Shown: positions 1 to 7,320 of the stretch, one piece after another
Numbering within the stretch: position 1 is the first letter of the stretch
Layout: the number at the start of each line of letters is the position of its first letter
NCBI GenBank assembly: GCA_030041095.1
Contig: JASHON010000049.1
Span: 1-50,528 of the forward strand
DNA: 50,528 nucleotides
Source of the DNA: Terriglobia bacterium
GTDB lineage: Bacteria; Acidobacteriota; Terriglobia; UBA7540
Direction of reading: 5' to 3'
Translations under genes and position numbers: made by a program
Notes under the pieces: model-generated
The model's database searches: none
Seen by the model: the letters and a program-made list of their open reading frames with translations, nothing else
Told to the model about the DNA's origin: nothing

Positions 1-954
1 AAGCTGCGCCAGGCGGCGCGGATCGTGCCGCGCCACATGGTCTTCTGCGAGCAAATCAGCGATGATGGGGCGCACCCCCAGGCTCTCAATCCGATCGACG
101 TCGTTGACCACCGGTTCGGCCCTTTCCACGGCATAGCGCTTCCGCATCGCGGCGGAAATTCTGGACTTGCTCAGGATCATCCCGTCAATAATCCGCCGCC
201 CGGCGTGTTGGTGCAAGGCGGCCAGGTGGTCTGCAGCCGTATAGTGTTTTGTTTCGCCGGGCTGGGTCATCAAGTTTCCGATGTACAGGCGAAGCGCGCG
301 CGTTCGAGCCATTTGTTCTGCAATCCCGTGAACGAGAAGATTGGGGATCAAGGACGTGTAAAGTGACCCTGGCCCTAATGTGACGAGATCGGCCTTGCGG
401 ATCGCTTCCACCGCTTCCGGCAGAGGTTTGCACCGGCTCGGATTCATCAAAAGCCGCTCGATGGGTGTATGGGTGCGGGTAATTCTCCTCTCTCCATAGA
501 GGATGCGCCCGTCGGTGAGGCGAGCTTGCAAGTGAACGTCGGAAAGCGTCGAGGGAAATATCTCGCCACGAACGGCAAGGATTTCGCTCGAAAGCCGGAC
601 GGCCTTGGCGAAGTCTCGAGTGAGATCCGTCAAGGCAGTCAGGAAAAGATTGCCGAAGCTGTGCCCTCGCAAGCCATGGCCGGACTTAAACCGGTAGTTG
701 AAGAGCCGGGCAAACAGAGTTTCGTCACCCGCCAGCGCCACGAGGCAGTTGCGTATGTCTCCCGGCGGAAGGATGCTGAAGTCTTTGCGAAGCCGGCCGG
801 AACTTCCGCCTTCGTCCGTGACCGTCACAATAGCCGTAAGGGATGTTAGGGATGCCGGCGAGCGGGGTTTGTGATGGGGTGAGCCAAAATAGCTCTTCAA
901 TCCACGGAGGAGAGTAGCCAGGCCCGTTCCTCCTCCAATAGCAACGACTCTCAT
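1..954 (-). CDS. yvcK: YvcK/CofD-family protein (gluconeogenesis factor type), C-terminus beyond window
   Basis: The reading frame starts at an ATG at 952-954 and stays open to the window edge, giving about 318 visible residues; the 3' end is missing. The N-terminus has the Rossmann-like nucleotide-binding motif VVAIGGGTGLATLLRGLK. It is followed by DEGGSSGRLR, PPGDIRNCL, GHSFGNLFL and LGPGSLYTSLIPNLLVHGI, all typical of the YvcK branch of the CofD/UPF0052 family. Family members bind UDP-sugars and in Firmicutes are needed for growth on gluconeogenic carbon sources and for cell shape. They are cytoplasmic and not themselves proven transferases. The gene lies 42 bp downstream of the TPR gene on the same strand, so co-transcription is possible. 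The family call is firm; the physiological role in this organism is inferred. Confidence 0.88.
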   Translation of the reverse strand, partial: MRVVAIGGGTGLATLLRGLKSYFGSPHHKPRSPASLTSLTAIVTVTDEGGSSGRLRKDFSILPPGDIRNCLVALAGDETLFARLFNYRFKSGHGLRGHSFGNLFLTALTDLTRDFAKAVRLSSEILAVRGEIFPSTLSDVHLQARLTDGRILYGERRITRTHTPIERLLMNPSRCKPLPEAVEAIRKADLVTLGPGSLYTSLIPNLLVHGIAEQMARTRALRLYIGNLMTQPGETKHYTAADHLAALHQHAGRRIIDGMILSKSRISAAMRKRYAVERAEPVVNDVDRIESLGVRPIIADLLAEDHVARHDPRRLAQL

Positions 955-996
955 CGGAAGCCAGCGTTCAGCCGCGCGGCTGGAAGGTACGGCGGT

Positions 997-1740
997 CTAG
1001 GAACGCACTCGGGTGGTGACGAACCGTCCTCCGCGAACGAGTTCGACGAAGCGTGGGTCAGACGCGAGCGCCCGCAGATCCTCGTCTCGAGCGGCCTGGA
1101 AAGCGTTCTGCCGCCTCAGCTCGATGGACCTTTTCAGCGGCACCATGGCTGCGTCCACATTGCCTTGCAGCGCATAGGCCGATGCGAGAGCGTAAAGGAC
1201 TTCTTCCCGGTCGGGACGGAGCTTGCTCGCCTTCGCCAGCCATTCCACTGCTTTCTCAGGCCGGCGAGCGTTCAGCTCTGAAACACCGGCCACATAGTAG
1301 TCCTCCGCGCCTTTTAGACTGCGAACTGGAGGACCAAGCCGTTGATTGCAAAGCTTTAGATGAACTTTGGCTCGGTCGGCGATGCCGACAGGCGCGGAAG
1401 CAGCCAGCTTTTCAAATAACTCTCTCGCCACTTCGTATCTCTGTTTGTGGAAATGCCTGATTGCAACCTCGAAGCTTCTTACCGCTGCCTCGTAAGCCGG
1501 GTCGCGAAGCGGGCTGAGCGGCTGGCTAATTGAATGTATCTCTTTGATAGGCCGTGAGTTAGCCTGACGGCGCTTCACGCTCAGTCCCGCCTTGCGGTTT
1601 CTCGCAGGCGTTCCGCGCACTGAAGCCCGCCTTCGCCTGAGACTGCCCTCATTTTGCCTAAACCGCTTCTGCCGCCTTACGGCTTCCAAGTGAATCCCTC
1701 CATCCTGCCAAATCCCTCCCAGGTCTCTATTATACGCCAA
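997..1740 (-). CDS. TPR-repeat protein, start uncertain
   Basis: The C-terminal two thirds contain helix-turn-helix repeats of tetratricopeptide type: one around AAVRSFEVAIRHFHKQRYEVARELFEKL, one around YYVAGVSELNARRPEKAVEWLAKASKL and one around VLYALASAYALQGNVDAAMVPLKRSIEL. TPRs are protein-interaction scaffolds, and no enzymatic domain is visible. The frame opens at a TTG at 1738-1740, but the first 70 or so residues are Arg/Lys-rich and unlike a folded domain. A TATAAT lies on the minus strand at 1729-1734, inside the first codons, so translation probably starts further in; a GTG at 1576-1578 is one option. It is divergent from the epimerase operon and upstream of the YvcK gene. Partner and function are unknown. 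Confidence 0.6.
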   Translation of the reverse strand: MAYNRDLGGIWQDGGIHLEAVRRQKRFRQNEGSLRRRRASVRGTPARNRKAGLSVKRRQANSRPIKEIHSISQPLSPLRDPAYEAAVRSFEVAIRHFHKQRYEVARELFEKLAASAPVGIADRAKVHLKLCNQRLGPPVRSLKGAEDYYVAGVSELNARRPEKAVEWLAKASKLRPDREEVLYALASAYALQGNVDAAMVPLKRSIELRRQNAFQAARDEDLRALASDPRFVELVRGGRFVTTRVRS

Positions 1741-1753
1741 ATCGCGTGCAATC

Positions 1754-1782
1754 TTGGAGATGCAATGCGCCCATGCTAAACT
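1754..1782 (+). promoter_or_regulatory. possible sigma-70 promoter of the epimerase operon
   Basis: TTGGAG at 1754-1759 and TAAACT at 1777-1782 are separated by 17 bp, and each matches four of six consensus bases. The start codon at 1807 follows 24 bases later, with a CTGGAGG ribosome-binding site at 1794-1800. Spacing and position fit; the sequence match is modest. Confidence 0.35.
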
Positions 1783-1806
1783 GGGGCCTCGCCCTGGAGG
1801 AAACGA

Positions 1807-2754
1807 ATGGCGGTGTATTTAGTCACAGGTGGAAGTGGATTTATCGGGTCGCACGTGGTGGATGAATTGCTCCGGCGTGGCGAGACCGTGCGCGTCCTCG
1901 ATAACTTGTCCACGGGACGAAGACAGAATCTCTCGAAAGTGATAGACCGGATTGAATTCTTCGAGCTGGACATCCGTAATCTGGAAAAGATACGGCCCGT
2001 TTTCGCAGGGGTGGATTACGTCATTCATCTTGCGGCCTTGCCTTCAGTGCCGCGCTCGGTGAAGGATCCCCTCACCTCGAACGCGGTGAACATCGATGGA
2101 ACGCTGCACGTGCTCTTAGCGTCGCGGGACGCTCGAGTCAAACGGCTGGTTTTTGCCGCATCTTCTTCTGCCTATGGCGATAATCCCATTCTCCCGCGCG
2201 TTGAAACTCACATTCCCCATCCGCTTTCCCCCTATGCGCTCGGCAAGCTCACAGGGGAATACTATTGCCGGCTTTTTACCGATCTTTACGGACTGGAATG
2301 TGTAGCGCTTCGTTATTTCAACATCTTTGGACCTCGCCAAAACCCGGATTCGCCTTATTCCGGCGTTCTGTCTTTGTTCATTGCAGCTTACATTCGTGGC
2401 CAGACTCCCACGATTTTTGGAGACGGGGAACAATCGCGTGATTTCACTTATGTACCAAATTGCGTTCAAGCCACCCTCCTTGCCTCGCAAGCCGCCGGCG
2501 CAGCAGGCAAGGTGATGAACGTCGGAGTCGGCCGAAGCCACACGCTCAACCAGACCGTAGAAATGCTCAATGATATTTTTGGCCGAAAAGTTGTGCCGAG
2601 CTATGGCCCTCCGCGGGAGGGCGACGTTCGGGAATCGCTTGCGGATATCTCTTTGGCGCGGCAAACGCTGGGATACGAGCCCAAAGTTCATTACGCTGAG
2701 GGCTTGCGGAAAACCGTCGAATGGTACCGCCGGGAGCTTGCTCCTCCCGCATGA
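1807..2754 (+). CDS. NAD-dependent nucleotide-sugar epimerase/dehydratase (extended SDR)
   Basis: This 315-residue extended short-chain dehydrogenase/reductase starts VYLVTGGSGFIGSHVVDEL, carrying the TGxxGxxG NAD-binding motif. Its catalytic tyrosine and lysine are in SPYALGKLTGE (YxxxK), with a serine-rich strand (FAASSSAYGD) just before it. LRYFNIFGPRQNP and the GDGEQSRDFTYVPN segment are those of UDP-glucose or UDP-N-acetylglucosamine 4-epimerases (GalE/WbpP/TviC group). The expected reaction is C4 inversion of a UDP-hexose or UDP-HexNAc in the cytoplasm. It is the first gene of an operon: the deacetylase starts 6 bp later. A CTGGAGG Shine-Dalgarno at 1794-1800 supports the start. Substrate cannot be read from sequence; the deacetylase next door makes an N-acetylated sugar plausible. 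Confidence 0.85.
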   Translation: MAVYLVTGGSGFIGSHVVDELLRRGETVRVLDNLSTGRRQNLSKVIDRIEFFELDIRNLEKIRPVFAGVDYVIHLAALPSVPRSVKDPLTSNAVNIDGTLHVLLASRDARVKRLVFAASSSAYGDNPILPRVETHIPHPLSPYALGKLTGEYYCRLFTDLYGLECVALRYFNIFGPRQNPDSPYSGVLSLFIAAYIRGQTPTIFGDGEQSRDFTYVPNCVQATLLASQAAGAAGKVMNVGVGRSHTLNQTVEMLNDIFGRKVVPSYGPPREGDVRESLADISLARQTLGYEPKVHYAEGLRKTVEWYRRELAPPA

Positions 2755-2760
2755 GCTCGC

Positions 2761-3477
2761 ATGAATTGGCCACTCATCATCGTCATTCTGATGATTGTTG
2801 GCTGGGCCGTTGGCCTGCTTTACTACGGTGTTGCCGTGCCGGACTCGCAGTTACTGGGGCGGTCGCTCGTGCGCGGCGCCCGTGGAGGCAAGCGAGTGGC
2901 GTTGACGTTTGACGATGGTCCCACACCGCCGGTCACCAATCAGATTCTGGACTGGCTCAAAGACGCCGGAGTGACGGCCACTTTTTTTGTGAACGGAAAG
3001 CTCGCCGATCGATATCCCGAATGTTTGCAAAGGATGGTCCGGGAGCGTCACACGATTGGGAATCACACCTATACGCATCCGTTTCTCTATCTGAAAACCC
3101 GGGGAAGAATGGCGTGCGAAATCGACAGCACGCAAGACGCCGTTGAGCGCGCTGCGGCGGTGCGCCCGCGCCTTTTCCGCTGCCCTTACGGCGTGCGCTG
3201 GTTTGGACTGTTCTCCCTGCTGCGCGAGCGGGGCATGGTTCCCGTGCAATGGTCGGATACCGGCTTTGACTGGGTTCGAAAGAACAGGCCGGGAGATATC
3301 GCGCGCCTCGCTTTGGATCATATCGACGACGGCGCCATCATTCTGTTGCACGATGGCTGCGGCCGCCATGAACCGGGCGAAGTGGATCACACGGATACGC
3401 TCCGTGCGCTTCCCACGATCGTCAGCGAGATCCGCGAGCGCGGCTTCACCTTCGTCTCCGTGAACGACTTTCTTTGA
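2761..3477 (+). CDS. polysaccharide deacetylase (NodB homology, CE4), membrane-anchored
   Basis: This 238-residue protein has an N-terminal membrane segment (WPLIIVILMIVGWAVGLLYYG) and a NodB domain. The CE4 motifs are present: TFDDGP (motif 1, with the Asp pair), HTIGNHTYTHP (motif 2, the two metal-binding His), LFRCPYGVRW (motif 3), the DWVRKNRPGD segment (motif 4) and IILLHDG (motif 5, with the catalytic His). The enzyme should remove N- or O-acetyl groups from a sugar substrate at the outer face of, or near, the cytoplasmic membrane. It sits between the epimerase (6-bp gap) and the glycosyltransferase (4-bp overlap), so its substrate is probably the glycan or glycolipid made by this operon rather than peptidoglycan in general. 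That link is inference. Confidence 0.85.
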   Translation: MNWPLIIVILMIVGWAVGLLYYGVAVPDSQLLGRSLVRGARGGKRVALTFDDGPTPPVTNQILDWLKDAGVTATFFVNGKLADRYPECLQRMVRERHTIGNHTYTHPFLYLKTRGRMACEIDSTQDAVERAAAVRPRLFRCPYGVRWFGLFSLLRERGMVPVQWSDTGFDWVRKNRPGDIARLALDHIDDGAIILLHDGCGRHEPGEVDHTDTLRALPTIVSEIRERGFTFVSVNDFL

Positions 3478-4580
3478 TCCTCATTCTCACCACACCGCAC
3501 GGAGCGTCGCATCGCCGGGCGTCGGAGGCGCTGCGCAGCGCCTTTCTCGAAATCGATTCAACGCTCGATGTGAAGGTGGAGGATGCGCTTTCGTTGTGCT
3601 CCGGCTGGTTTCGCGCTTACTACAATTCTTATGCCATTCCTCTCCGCTACTGGCCCGACCTCTGGCGCCGAATCGAGCGGACGCAAAGCCAGGGCGCGTC
3701 CACCGGGCCGGCTTGGCTTTACCGCTGGGGCGCGCGGCCTCTTTTTTCCTATCTCGCGCGAGTTCAGCCGAAGGTGGTGGTGGCTGCGGAAGTGGGAGTG
3801 TGCGAGATTGCGGCAATGTATAAGCGCCGGACGCACGCTCCATTCTTTCTTGTGGGTCTCGAGCTGATGGATTTCAATCGAGCCTGGGTGCAGCCGGAGG
3901 TTGACCTTTATCCGGTCGTTCACCCGGATCTTGGCTTGGAACTGGAAGCGGCGGGCGCGCCGCGCGCGAAAATCTTCTCCTGCGGCATGCCGATTGATCC
4001 TCGATTCTCGCATCTGCCCGATCGAAAGGAGGCGCGAAGGCAGCTTGGCGTCGCAAGCGACTTGCCGCTCATTCTGGTTCTTTTCGGTGGCAGCGGATAT
4101 GGCAGGCCGCGCCCAATCGTGGAAGCGCTCCAGCGCGTGCGCGCGCCGTTCCGGGCCGTCTTCATCGCTGGGAGAAACCGCCGGCTCGAATCCACGTTGT
4201 TGCGGATGTCAATGGACCGCGACGCCTGGCGCATCCTTGCGTGGGTAGACAACGTGCATGAATGGATGGCAGCAGCCGATCTCGTGCTCAGCAAGCCTGG
4301 AGGGGCAACGGTGATGGAAGCCGCAGCCGCCGGTTTGCCGTTTCTGGCGTTTGACCCGCTCCCGGGAAACGAAGAACGCACCTGCGCTTGGCTGGAGAAA
4401 TGGCGCGTGGGAGTGTGGATCAAGTCTCCGGGCCAGCTATCGGCCGTCGTCGAGCGCCTGCTCGAGCAACCCGGGGAGCGCGCGCGGCTTGCGGCGCAAA
4501 GCTCGTCGTTAAGCCATCCGCGCGCCGCCTGGGACATCGCCAAAGCCATTCTATCCAACACGGGCCGCGTAGAAGGATAA
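3474..4580 (+). CDS. GT28-family glycosyltransferase, MGDG synthase/MurG-like
   Basis: This 368-residue protein starts at a TTG (3474-3476) that overlaps the TGA of the deacetylase, so it is probably translationally coupled. The N-terminal half starts ILILTTPHGASHRRASEALR, the pattern of the monogalactosyldiacylglycerol synthase N-domain. The C-terminal half has the nucleotide-sugar-binding GT28_C signatures LVLFGGSGYGRP, WVDNVHEWMAAADLVLSKPGG and VMEAAAAGLPFLAFDPLPGNEE. Such enzymes transfer a sugar from a UDP donor to a lipid acceptor at the inner membrane face. With the epimerase and deacetylase upstream, the operon looks like a small glycolipid or lipid-linked saccharide pathway. Acceptor and donor are not determined. 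The 3' end converges on the GH97 gene with only 18 bp between them. Confidence 0.8.
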   Translation: MILILTTPHGASHRRASEALRSAFLEIDSTLDVKVEDALSLCSGWFRAYYNSYAIPLRYWPDLWRRIERTQSQGASTGPAWLYRWGARPLFSYLARVQPKVVVAAEVGVCEIAAMYKRRTHAPFFLVGLELMDFNRAWVQPEVDLYPVVHPDLGLELEAAGAPRAKIFSCGMPIDPRFSHLPDRKEARRQLGVASDLPLILVLFGGSGYGRPRPIVEALQRVRAPFRAVFIAGRNRRLESTLLRMSMDRDAWRILAWVDNVHEWMAAADLVLSKPGGATVMEAAAAGLPFLAFDPLPGNEERTCAWLEKWRVGVWIKSPGQLSAVVERLLEQPGERARLAAQSSSLSHPRAAWDIAKAILSNTGRVEG

Positions 4581-4598
4581 TCTCAGCTTCCTCTCCTT

Positions 4599-6593
4599 TC
4601 AATGGCGCGTCACGGCGACCGGCGTTACAATGGCGGCCAGCCCTCCGCCTGGGGCGAGACGAGCGTTGATAAAGTCGTTTTCGCCTACAGTCTTGTCCGT
4701 CATTTTCAGGCTCCTGGCATTCCGCGCGGCATCGGGACCGTCAGAGTAAATTTCGGCGCGGTACGTCCCGTTGCCGAGAAAGCTCAACGGAATTCTCAGG
4801 CTGCGTGGCGTCCAGTTGGTCATGCTGCCCAAATACCAGACCTTTCCTTTCTCGCGCGCAATCGTGACGTATTGGCCCGGGTCGCCGTCGAGCACAACGG
4901 TCCGATCCCAGACCGTCGGCACGCGGTCGAGGAACGTCATGCCGGGATGGTGATCGTAGATTTCGGGATCATCGGAAAGCATCTGCAACGGGCTGAAATA
5001 GACGACGTACATCGCGAGCTGGTGCGCGCGAGTGCCTTGGCACATGGGGTTCACGTCGCTCGGTTTGAACTGCGACTTTGTGGCGTTGTTGAAGCAGCCC
5101 GGTGTGTAGTCCATCGGACCCGCCAGCATTCGGGTGAAAGGAAGTATGACGTCGTGGTAGGGAGTGCAGCGATAGGTTGACTTGCTGTACTCCATGCCCA
5201 AAACGCCCTCGCGCGAAAGCTGATTCGGATAAGTCCGCCGCATCCCTGTAGGCTTGAATGCGCCGTGGAAATCCACCACCAGATGGTAACGCGCCGCCGC
5301 GCGCGCCACCTGGTAATAGAACCTTACCATTTGCTGATCGTCGCGATTCATATAATCCATCTTGAAGCCCGCGACGCCCCAGCGGTGGTAAAGGGGAAGT
5401 GCGACCGCGAGCTGCTTCTTGACGGCTTTCCATTCCACCCAGAGAATAATCCTTACGTGCCGCTGCTTTGCGAAAGAAAGAATCTGCGGCAGGTTCACGT
5501 TCGGGACCCAGTGGGTGATGTCGTCGGGCGGTGACCAGCCGGCGTCGATCAGCAGGTAAGGCAAGTGATGGTCTGACGCAAACTGGACATAATGCTTCAA
5601 CGTTGCAGTGTTCATTCCTGGCTTGAAGCTGACGTTCGTATCGTAATCTCCTGACCACCAATCCCAGGCCGTCTTTCCGGGATGAATCCACGATTCATTC
5701 TTGACCGCCGAAGGCGGATTCAAGTTCAGGATGAGATCCGTCGATTCGATCAACCCGCCCGGACGTAAATTCACCATCACCACCCGCCACGGCGTCGCCT
5801 TCGGCGTGGAAGCCATCACGGCTTCGCCGGAATGGCCGGGCAAGGGCGAAAGCTTGCCTGCGAGCCCATCTGGAAAGCCTTCGGCGCCGCCCACGTAGAG
5901 GCCCGCATAGTTTTCGAGATCGGCTTCGAGGATGGCCACCCACGGCCCACCGGCCAGATGCGCCAGGAAGGGTAATCCGACGATTGCCGAAGGGCGAATC
6001 TGGTGTAGGGTGACGGGCTGAAATTCTGCTTCGTAAGCGGAAGCATACTTGCCCAGCTCTAAAGCGAACGCGGAAGCGGAACGCGCGAAGTAAAATCCGG
6101 TTTCCTCGTTTTTCAGGACAAACGTTGTGAGATTCTGCTGCCTCGGCAGGACATAGCGGAAGGCCACGCCTGAGTTGTAAGCGCGGAAGACCATACCAAG
6201 CCGCCGATGTGGAGCGTTGCGCTCTCTGAGCCAGATCGAGAGCTGATGGTAGTGGTCGCGCACGTTCAGTTCGTCGTTGATACGGTCCTGCCAGGTTGAA
6301 TCGTAAGATTCCATGCTGGTTCGGTCGACGGTGAGGTCGCGGTCAAGCGCGGAAGCGCCTGCGAACTCCAGGCCAAGCGGAGAATCGGCCAGGACGGGTT
6401 TGCCGTTGTATGAGACGCGATAATACATCCGCTCCCCGGCCTCGTAAGGTTTGGGCAGAGATCGGAGCCCGAACGTGACGGAGAGATGATGATTCGGGGA
6501 AAAAAGAGTCAGAGGCTGAGGGCTTCCGCTTCCGAAGACAGCCAGCGGGAACAACCAACACGCCGCCAGCGCGATAGTCACCTTCTTCACCAT
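4599..6593 (-). CDS. secreted glycoside hydrolase family 97 (alpha-glucosidase/alpha-galactosidase type)
   Basis: From the ATG at 6591-6593, preceded by AAGGAG, the protein is 664 residues with a signal peptide (MVKKVTIALAACWLFPLAVFG). A longer frame starting 18 codons upstream has no such site. The N-terminal beta-sandwich (PLTLFSPNHHLSVTFGL) is followed by a TIM barrel with KTAWDWWSGDYDTNVSFKPG, VAGFKMDYMNRDDQ, DFHGAFKPTGMRRTYPNQ and GMEYSK, all GH97 signatures. GH97 contains inverting alpha-glucosidases (SusB type) and retaining alpha-galactosidases. The Asp in FKMDYMNRDD sits where retaining members carry their nucleophile, so a retaining enzyme is the better guess. It probably acts in the periplasm or outside the cell on alpha-linked oligosaccharides. 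It stands alone and converges on the GT28 gene. Confidence 0.88.
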   Translation of the reverse strand: MVKKVTIALAACWLFPLAVFGSGSPQPLTLFSPNHHLSVTFGLRSLPKPYEAGERMYYRVSYNGKPVLADSPLGLEFAGASALDRDLTVDRTSMESYDSTWQDRINDELNVRDHYHQLSIWLRERNAPHRRLGMVFRAYNSGVAFRYVLPRQQNLTTFVLKNEETGFYFARSASAFALELGKYASAYEAEFQPVTLHQIRPSAIVGLPFLAHLAGGPWVAILEADLENYAGLYVGGAEGFPDGLAGKLSPLPGHSGEAVMASTPKATPWRVVMVNLRPGGLIESTDLILNLNPPSAVKNESWIHPGKTAWDWWSGDYDTNVSFKPGMNTATLKHYVQFASDHHLPYLLIDAGWSPPDDITHWVPNVNLPQILSFAKQRHVRIILWVEWKAVKKQLAVALPLYHRWGVAGFKMDYMNRDDQQMVRFYYQVARAAARYHLVVDFHGAFKPTGMRRTYPNQLSREGVLGMEYSKSTYRCTPYHDVILPFTRMLAGPMDYTPGCFNNATKSQFKPSDVNPMCQGTRAHQLAMYVVYFSPLQMLSDDPEIYDHHPGMTFLDRVPTVWDRTVVLDGDPGQYVTIAREKGKVWYLGSMTNWTPRSLRIPLSFLGNGTYRAEIYSDGPDAARNARSLKMTDKTVGENDFINARLAPGGGLAAIVTPVAVTRH

Positions 6594-6791
6594 AACGCTC
6601 CTTTTGAGGTTTCTCAACTCAACCGCAGGTTCCTCACAATTTAGCATGTTTTCACTTCCCGAAAGTCATCGAGAGTCCTGAGCCGTATGCCTGGCACGAC
6701 ACACTGGCGGACTACATTTACTGGCGCTTCCGCAAGCCCGGAATCGCCGTCGCGCATACTGAACTAGTCGAGACTGGTTTGAGGAGGCACA

Positions 6792-6962
6792 ATGGAAATC
6801 GTAGGCGCATTTGATGCGAAGACACACCTGTCCCTCCTGCTGCATCGAGTCGCAAGAGGCGAGAGGATCACCATTACCAGGCACGGGGTTCCGGCGGCCA
6901 TGTGAGTGCCCGTTCGAGAGTCGCCGCGGAAGCCGACTCATTCCTGCAATAGGGTCTCTTGA
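6792..6962 (+). pseudogene. Phd/YefM-type antitoxin broken by a nonsense codon
   Basis: A perfect AGGAGG at 6782-6787 precedes an ATG at 6792. The 37-codon frame reads MEIVGAFDAKTHLSLLLHRV, then ARGERITITRHGVPAAM, the N-terminal DNA-binding part of a Phd/YefM antitoxin. A TGA at 6903-6905 stands exactly where the family normally has Leu in the conserved G-x-P-x-A-x-L-V-P segment. The same frame continues VPVRESPRKPTHS after the stop and ends at 6960-6962. No PIN or RelE-type toxin frame follows. The intact start signal and single in-frame stop indicate a recently inactivated gene, or a 37-residue truncated DNA-binding peptide. Confidence 0.65.
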
Positions 6963-7295
6963 GGCCGCCAACGCCCCGCTGGTCGCCGAACACCGCAAGC
7001 GGTTGAATTTCTTGGCTTCGTTTGGGTCTGTTTTGTCGAAAAGGAGGAAAATCAGCTCAAAAGCTGCAAAAAAGCTGAATTTGCCCGGCCAAGACCGGCA
7101 GTGCAATCCGCTGACGGAATTTGGCTGACCGCGTCCAATTAACGAATGGATCTAAATCTCTGCTCTTCGGGTTCTGTAGAGCCAGTGCCCGGGAACGCTG
7201 CCCCGCTCGTGCGCGTACTCCAGCGCCTCGTGTGGCCATTGACCGATTCCCGTTGCCGGCCGACGAGCGAACGCGAATCTGAACCACAGAAAAGC
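6963..7295. other. intergenic stretch without recognisable gene
   Basis: Between the broken antitoxin and the kinase terminator I see no coding frame with recognisable similarity on either strand. If a toxin gene once followed the Phd remnant, it has been lost or degraded beyond recognition. Confidence 0.5.
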
Positions 7296-7320
7296 CGCAG
7301 AGTTAAAAAACAACTCTGCG
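7296..7320 (-). terminator. hairpin terminator directly after the kinase gene
   Basis: CGCAGAGTT (7296-7304) and AACTCTGCG (7312-7320) form a perfect 9-bp stem with a 7-nt loop, directly after the kinase TAG at 7321-7323. Read on the minus strand the stem is followed by GGCTTTTCTG, a short T-rich tail. It is a plausible intrinsic terminator for the sigma-kinase unit. Confidence 0.65.

Noticed and set aside
6657-6791. Plus-strand stretch encoding PEPYAWHDTLADYIYWRFRK before the Phd remnant
   Set aside because: It looks protein-like and may be a gene fragment, but I cannot match it to a family and it has no start codon or site of its own.
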